From positions 62,001-126,000 of the forward strand of contig WBUK01000005.1 in the NCBI GenBank assembly GCA_008933765.1: a stretch of DNA of 64,000 bases, in the 5' to 3' direction. A program made the position numbers and the translations under genes. Below are positions 59,967 through 64,000 of this stretch, piece after piece (position 1 is the first letter of the stretch; every line of letters starts with the position of its first letter). A model generated the notes under the pieces. The model was not told where the DNA came from, searched no databases, and worked only from the letters and a program-made list of their open reading frames with translations. The stretch comes from Ignavibacteriaceae bacterium (GTDB lineage: Bacteria; Bacteroidota; Ignavibacteria; Ignavibacteriales; Ignavibacteriaceae).

Positions 59967-61458
59967 CTCGTTGATCCTTTAAGTTATTGTAATTAAATAT
60001 TATACGGTCCCGCTCTTCCCTGTCTAAGTTCATATTATCCAACATCACCTCAAGAGGGACGGCGCCGGGAAAAATGTTGTTCACCGAAATCAGCTGCTCC
60101 AATTTCTCCGCTTTTTCATCCCCGCTGAGCGGTGCGTCGGTAACCACAATCTCCCTGTCCATCAGCGCAATCTCTTCTGCAGTTGGGAGGCGCCCCCCGT
60201 TAAACGCCTCCTGATCCAACTGCTGCGCTGCCATGGCAACCGCGCTTTCCCCCTCATAATGAAGTGTCGCCTCAAGCAGTTTTTCCCCCAGCGAGCACTT
60301 CCACCTCCTTAGATTATCCAAAACCATCCCTGCTGCAAGCATCCCCTGCTTCTGCTTCGCAAGAATAGCCTTCCCCGACTCGTTGCTGTACTCCGCCATC
60401 CCGTGAAAGCTTCTTCCGCCGGCAAGATCCTCAATGAACCCCTGCATAATCGCTGCAATCTGAAAATATTGCGGGTTCACGCCCGACACCTTAATCGGCC
60501 TGAATACTTCTTCGCCGGTTCTTGTCCAGATTATCCCGCCCGTTTTCTCCGCCTTGCGCAGCGCCGAGTCGGGCGTTTCCGAGTCAGCAAGAGCGTGCAG
60601 ATTCCCCTGATAGACATTTTTTACATCCCGCCCGAAGCTGTAGTCAATCTGCATGAAAACCCTGTCCAAAAAAATCTGCGGTTCAATCAGCAGATCGGCA
60701 AGCGACCAAAACCTGTTCTCAAACTGAAAAGGTCTGAATACCGCCACCGGGTTACCCGTCAGCTGCAGCTCGATCACATCCACAATCTCGCCGCCGGTTA
60801 CCACATATTTTGTTATCGCTTCTGCGTCATAAGGTATAATTTCACCCATGGGAAGTGGTGCATCCTGAGCGAGATATGCCGAGTTCAGCTCCCGGAGCTT
60901 TGCATCGGCTGCACTTCTTTGCGCAAATTTTCCGATGAATACATCTTCACCGTGCTCCGTCAGGCGCTTGTAGTCGTTGAACAGCAAAATATACTCGCGG
61001 ATTGGCTCTTTTGCGTAGTGGTTAACCAAGCGCACCGTCTCTTTGCCCCCTGTGAAGAGCGAGCCGCCGGCGTCGCGGTAGAATCTGTGCCCGAAAAGGG
61101 GGTCGCCGTAGTTGGATATTTTGCCGTATTTGCGCTCGACGCTCTCGCGTGTGAAGGTTTCACCGACGGCTGTGAAAAGTGCGTCTGAAAGGTTGAAATC
61201 CTTGGCGGTGCAGTCCCAGAAGACATCAAGGTAGTCCCGTTTTTTTATCGTAACTTTCACCTCACCGGCAGATACCGCGGGCACCACTTCCGCAGCTCCG
61301 TAACAGACCGAGATCCCGGAGTCGAATATGTCGCTTTCGATTTGCGGCAGGTCTTCGGTTTTTTCTTTCGTTTTAAGGATTTTGGTGGCAAGCTCCGAAA
61401 GCGGCGCGAATTGCTCGTCGGATACCACTTTGATCGAAGTGCGTGTAATAACGGACAA
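59947..61458 (-). CDS. P22-type portal-like protein, possibly 5'-truncated
   Basis: 503 residues from a TTG at 61458. Portal features: VTIKKRDYLDVFWDCTAKDFNLSDALF (about 85-112), YVVTGGEIVDVIEL, FENRFWSLADLLIEPQIFLDRVFMQ, and AGMVLDNLRRWKCSLGEKLLE in the C-terminal helical part. The portal ring is the DNA channel of phage heads. P22-like portals have about 150 residues before the VFWD motif, here about 90. There is no ribosome-binding site, and the start codon lies inside a 25-base direct repeat that recurs 221 bases upstream. The 5' end has therefore probably been lost or rearranged. Confidence 0.65.
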   Translation of the reverse strand: MSVITRTSIKVVSDEQFAPLSELATKILKTKEKTEDLPQIESDIFDSGISVCYGAAEVVPAVSAGEVKVTIKKRDYLDVFWDCTAKDFNLSDALFTAVGETFTRESVERKYGKISNYGDPLFGHRFYRDAGGSLFTGGKETVRLVNHYAKEPIREYILLFNDYKRLTEHGEDVFIGKFAQRSAADAKLRELNSAYLAQDAPLPMGEIIPYDAEAITKYVVTGGEIVDVIELQLTGNPVAVFRPFQFENRFWSLADLLIEPQIFLDRVFMQIDYSFGRDVKNVYQGNLHALADSETPDSALRKAEKTGGIIWTRTGEEVFRPIKVSGVNPQYFQIAAIMQGFIEDLAGGRSFHGMAEYSNESGKAILAKQKQGMLAAGMVLDNLRRWKCSLGEKLLEATLHYEGESAVAMAAQQLDQEAFNGGRLPTAEEIALMDREIVVTDAPLSGDEKAEKLEQLISVNNIFPGAVPLEVMLDNMNLDREERDRIIFNYNNLKDQRDGNKIE

Positions 61459-61691
61459 AAAGTTTGAGAATTTTGGACAAAAAGTTTGAGAATTTTTTTG
61501 AGGGGCAATTTAATACTTATTTTCTTACCTAACTACCCACCTTTTTACCTCTGTTTAAGGGGTTCTTAAACGGCTTTTAAGGGGTGTTTACAGGACTGTA
61601 TTTGTTGATTCTGATAGCGTCTATTGAGGTGGTTCCGTCGTGCCAGTTCTTGGATATTTTGGTTACTAATAACGGACAAAAAGTTTGAGAA
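61446..61691. repeat. direct repeats at the portal 5' end
   Basis: TAATAACGGACAAAAAGTTT plus GAGAA occurs at 61446-61470 and again without change at 61667-61691; a shorter copy (GGACAAAAAGTTTGAGAA) is at 61475-61492. The repeats bracket about 200 bases and overlap the start codon of the portal gene. Confidence 0.85.
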
Positions 61692-61764
61692 CTTTTTAAC
61701 CGCAAAACAATATTTTTAAATGGTAGTTAAAACCCAGTTAAAGGGTATTTTAACAGGGCTTTTT
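61459..61764. other. gene-free gap in the phage block
   Basis: Breaks an otherwise gap-free transcript. Besides the direct repeats it holds TTTAAGGGG-type reiterations. On the minus strand a short open stretch (VTKISKNWHDGTTSIDAIRI, about 29 codons, 61578-61665) looks protein-like and may be the remnant of a lost phage gene. Confidence 0.5.
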
Positions 61765-63063
61765 TTACAGGTAAATAGCCCTTACAGATGTTGTGTTTTT
61801 GGTGATATTTCTGGTGATTTCACAGGGCTGAAAATACTCTCCTTCATATAATATTTGCCGTGTCAAATCCAAATCTATCCCATTAATTTCAAAGGTGACT
61901 TCAAATTGTTGTTTTGTGCGGAAGAAGTAGGCAGACCAATAGTTTGATAAAAAACTTTCTTTAACTAATTGGTAGGCTTCTGAAGCGGGAAGATAATAGT
62001 TAATATTCCAGTATTTTCCTGAATTAGTCAACCGGTAAATGTTTGCATATATACGATATTCTAAATACTTAGATTGGATACTTGTTGGAGTACCTACTTC
62101 TGCAAATATCGTTGAATCAGCAACTAATTTAAGGTACTGCAGTTTGGGTCTTGTGATCATTTTTTCGTGATCAATTAGTTGGTCTTGGGATATTTCGAAA
62201 ATCCTGGAGTTGCCTATTTCTGAAAATTGTAAAAATACTGCTCTGCCTTCGCTTAAGTAACCTGCAAAACAACCAAAATCAAAAGCCAGTGCTTTTATAA
62301 TTTGCCCGTAATTTGTGTATTCATTAGGTACCCAAACACCGGCTCCGTCATATCTTCCAAATAAATAGCGGTTAAGTACATATAAGTCTGAAAAATTTTT
62401 TTGAATTGTGGTTGGGGGTGATCCGCCTATAACAGTCTTATACTTCCAGTTCTGCTCAATTTCAACGGTTACACCTGACACGATATCCGGCGGTAAAGGT
62501 GGGATGTTAAATATTCGGGTTATTACATCTGAGACAAGGTTATAGTCGTTATCGGGATCTGCGTGATCATTAAAGTTATAATCTATATCAAAGTCGGGGC
62601 CTAAAGGTGTTGTGTTAATCAAGTCAGCAATATAGGTATCAGTTTCATTCAGATAATGGCTACGGGGTCTGAAATCAAATTTAACTAAACGACCCAGTGG
62701 TTTACAATCGACAGAAGACGGATCGAGAAAGCCTCGATACAGCAGAGTAGTATCCTGATAAATTGAAATATAAATTGTATCGAGATCAGTTAAGTTTGAA
62801 TGTAGAATAGTTGTTAACTCTCCATTACTGTCAATCAATGTTAGCGATGCTTCACCCTGGGCAAGCCAAAATTCATTAAGCTCAAATTTTTCAGTAATAA
62901 CGATGTCCCCTTGCAGATATATTCCGTAATCTGCACCTGATATTGTTGTCCAAGCTGAACCGATTGTGTTATTATAATCAACAGAAAGCACAACTTTCGT
63001 ATTAACATCCCTGTGAAGTGGTGTATCAAGAATCTTGATATGATATTTATTTTTATCAAGCAT
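61765..63063 (-). CDS. phage tail/baseplate-like protein
   Basis: 432 residues, beta-rich with many aromatic and Asp/Asn residues. The first half (LLYRGFLDPSSVDCKPLGRLVKFDFRP) and the later (YGQIIKALAFDFGCFAGY, FEISQDQLIDHEKM) resemble tail hub or distal tail proteins in layout, but no signature motif is certain. It starts one base after the stop of the tape-measure-like gene, the normal place of distal tail and hub proteins. A GAAAGAT box precedes the ATG. Confidence 0.55.
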   Translation of the reverse strand: MLDKNKYHIKILDTPLHRDVNTKVVLSVDYNNTIGSAWTTISGADYGIYLQGDIVITEKFELNEFWLAQGEASLTLIDSNGELTTILHSNLTDLDTIYISIYQDTTLLYRGFLDPSSVDCKPLGRLVKFDFRPRSHYLNETDTYIADLINTTPLGPDFDIDYNFNDHADPDNDYNLVSDVITRIFNIPPLPPDIVSGVTVEIEQNWKYKTVIGGSPPTTIQKNFSDLYVLNRYLFGRYDGAGVWVPNEYTNYGQIIKALAFDFGCFAGYLSEGRAVFLQFSEIGNSRIFEISQDQLIDHEKMITRPKLQYLKLVADSTIFAEVGTPTSIQSKYLEYRIYANIYRLTNSGKYWNINYYLPASEAYQLVKESFLSNYWSAYFFRTKQQFEVTFEINGIDLDLTRQILYEGEYFQPCEITRNITKNTTSVRAIYL

Positions 63064-63064
63064 A

Positions 63065-64000
63065 TTATCTTTCGTAAGCTATCTTTTGGTTAACTTTTTG
63101 AACAACTGCACGAAGATCATACCCGGATTGTTTGAACTCAACCGGTGCCAGCTCTACGCTTATTTTCCTGTTAGCAATCATCTCTGTTGCGGACAAGCCG
63201 GTTCCTGTTGTATTCCGGGCCTCCGGTAACAGAAAAGATAAAAATGGTATATTTCCGCCCAAAAATGAAAAGGCAGTTCGCATAATCGAAAGAGACATTG
63301 CCTGTGCAGCAGCTCTGACGAGATTATTGATAAAAATCTCCAAAAGCGAATTTGCTTCTTTGAAGACAACGGCATTATCGGCGATATTTTTAGTAACCGC
63401 ATCACCGGCAGCTTCAAAACCCTTCTTTAGACTGCCGGTAAGGTCAACCGTGGTAACAATTGATTTTATTAACTTCTGGAAAAAATTATCCAGTTTTATC
63501 ACACTGATTTCAATTTTGCTAAATGCCGTGCCAAACGGGTCGGAGGCCGGGTTATAATCATCAAGCGAAGTGTCACGGTTTTTGGAGGGGGGATAATAAA
63601 ACGGGTCTTTATACCGATATTCGGGGGAGGCTCGTCTTTCGTTTGCGCGTGCTATTTTCTCTGCATAAATTTTGTTTAACCGGTCAGGACGGGCTGCTAA
63701 ACTCTCCTTAATTAATTCCAAAAGAGGGTCTTTCTTCTCTTTGGTTTCTTCTTTGCTGGGTTTCGAACTTCCGGATGAAGATGCAGTTGGTTTGGGTGTT
63801 GCATCAGGACTTGTTTCCCCGAACTGGAAATTAGACCCCGCAGTTAGTTTGGTTATTTCTTTAATTCCGCTTTCGTAAATAACACCCATGTTATCTATTT
63901 CGGTAAGGTTTTTTCTGATTTTTGTTAAAAGGTCATCTGCTGTACTCAGCCACGGTTTCGAATCATACTGAGATGGAACGCCACCTTGTGAAATTGCTGA
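63065..64000 (-). CDS. tape-measure-like protein, C-terminal part
   Basis: The reading frame is open to the window edge; the ATG at 63889 is internal, since the codons before it (SAISQGGVPSQYDSKPW and LLTKIRKNLTEIDN) continue the same charged, helical style. The visible 311 residues have a Ser/Pro/Lys-rich tract, then hydrophobic helices (LLEIFINNLVRAAAQAMSLSIMRTAFSFLGG, about 240 before the end) and a C-terminal VELAPVEFKQSGYDLRAVVQKVNQK. Such a C-terminus, before a tail-hub-like gene, fits a tape-measure protein, which sets tail length. Confidence 0.55.
   Translation of the reverse strand, partial: SAISQGGVPSQYDSKPWLSTADDLLTKIRKNLTEIDNMGVIYESGIKEITKLTAGSNFQFGETSPDATPKPTASSSGSSKPSKEETKEKKDPLLELIKESLAARPDRLNKIYAEKIARANERRASPEYRYKDPFYYPPSKNRDTSLDDYNPASDPFGTAFSKIEISVIKLDNFFQKLIKSIVTTVDLTGSLKKGFEAAGDAVTKNIADNAVVFKEANSLLEIFINNLVRAAAQAMSLSIMRTAFSFLGGNIPFLSFLLPEARNTTGTGLSATEMIANRKISVELAPVEFKQSGYDLRAVVQKVNQKIAYER

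Larger units (their letters stand above)
58275..64000 (-). mobile_element. phage structural gene block, probably a damaged prophage
   Basis: Five tightly packed minus-strand genes with phage-like character: a tape-measure-like gene running off the window edge, a tail/baseplate-like gene, a portal gene with a questionable 5' end, a scaffold-like gene and an unassigned gene. Gene overlaps of 1-20 bases are typical of phage. No capsid, terminase or integrase is visible. The order (tail genes upstream of portal) and the repeat-flanked gap at 61446-61764 suggest a deletion or rearrangement. No attachment site was recognised at the left end near 58.0-58.3 kb. Confidence 0.6.

Noticed and set aside
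59016-59996. 326-codon plus-strand ORF
   Set aside because: It is antisense to the GC-skewed low-complexity scaffold-like and neighbouring phage genes; its Cys/His-rich product is an artefact of codon composition.
60403-61188. 261-codon plus-strand ORF
   Set aside because: Antisense to the portal gene, no domain and no start signal.
1-64000. tRNA or rRNA genes
   Set aside because: No cloverleaf arms with a GTTCRA-type T loop and no rRNA-like conserved blocks were recognised on reading; a covariance search was not possible.

Overview
The window looks like a chromosome segment from an Ignavibacteria/Bacteroidota-type bacterium. The sequence evidence is: two large secreted proteins end in type IX secretion (T9SS) sorting domains with the NYPNPFNPST-type signature; there is a fused transaldolase/phosphoglucose isomerase; a TonB receptor sits beside a small Cys-rich partner; and there are many signal-peptide proteins and moderate AT richness. 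The phylum is inferred from these families, not from a marker gene.

Layout. 1-2.3 kb: the end of an outer-membrane protein gene, a sugar transferase and a repeat-rich gap. 2.3-11.7 kb: a minus-strand sugar-oxidation cluster (gnd, zwf, pgl, glk, tal-pgi) preceded by a DUF1460 amidase-like gene and a DUF4136 lipoprotein. Glucokinase makes glucose-6-phosphate; zwf, pgl and gnd oxidise it to ribulose-5-phosphate; tal-pgi returns carbon to glucose-6-phosphate. 12.2-14.4 kb: two secreted FGE-sulfatase-fold proteins. 14.8-25.8 kb: housekeeping genes (GT2 glycosyltransferase, miaA, a cNMP/GAF histidine-kinase-like protein, an AlkA-like glycosylase, an ECF sigma with zf-HC2 partner, prfA, an alpha/beta hydrolase, comM). 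26-37 kb: four paralogous secreted YD-like proteins surround a signalling island, then lhgO and a D-cysteine desulfhydrase-like gene. 38-51.5 kb: two YceI proteins, pirin, T9SS proteins, RlmI-like methyltransferase, gpmA, a PepSY-like lipoprotein and a TonB receptor operon. 51.8-58 kb: diversity-generating-retroelement (DGR) target genes and a PEGA/beta-barrel protein. 58.3-64 kb: a damaged phage structural block.

Two systems stand out. (1) At 26.9-32.0 kb a sigma-54 activator with an N-terminal CARF-like sensor domain is divergent from a three-gene overlapping operon: an unknown 418-residue protein, a histidine-kinase-like protein, and a receiver domain fused to a HEPN-like domain. A strong -24/-12 promoter sequence faces the operon. 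This is the layout of rtcR/rtcBA with a different payload. (2) At 51.8-55.2 kb, a membrane Ser/Thr kinase and a lipoprotein carry FGE-fold domains whose last ~34 codons differ at 16 codons, almost all at first and second positions, within otherwise near-identical sequence that continues into a hairpin-rich 3' flank. This is the signature of DGR variable regions. No reverse transcriptase or template repeat is in the window, so they must act in trans. The kinase would then be a receptor with a self-diversifying ectodomain.

A third theme is pervasive short tandem repetition, often starting exactly at gene 3' ends and including the stop codon (pgl 21 bp x7, GT2 gene 20 bp x8, zwf 19 bp x2, TonB receptor 79-bp period, miaA 51-bp period), plus in-frame repeat expansions inside pgl, the GT2 gene and the histidine-kinase-like gene.
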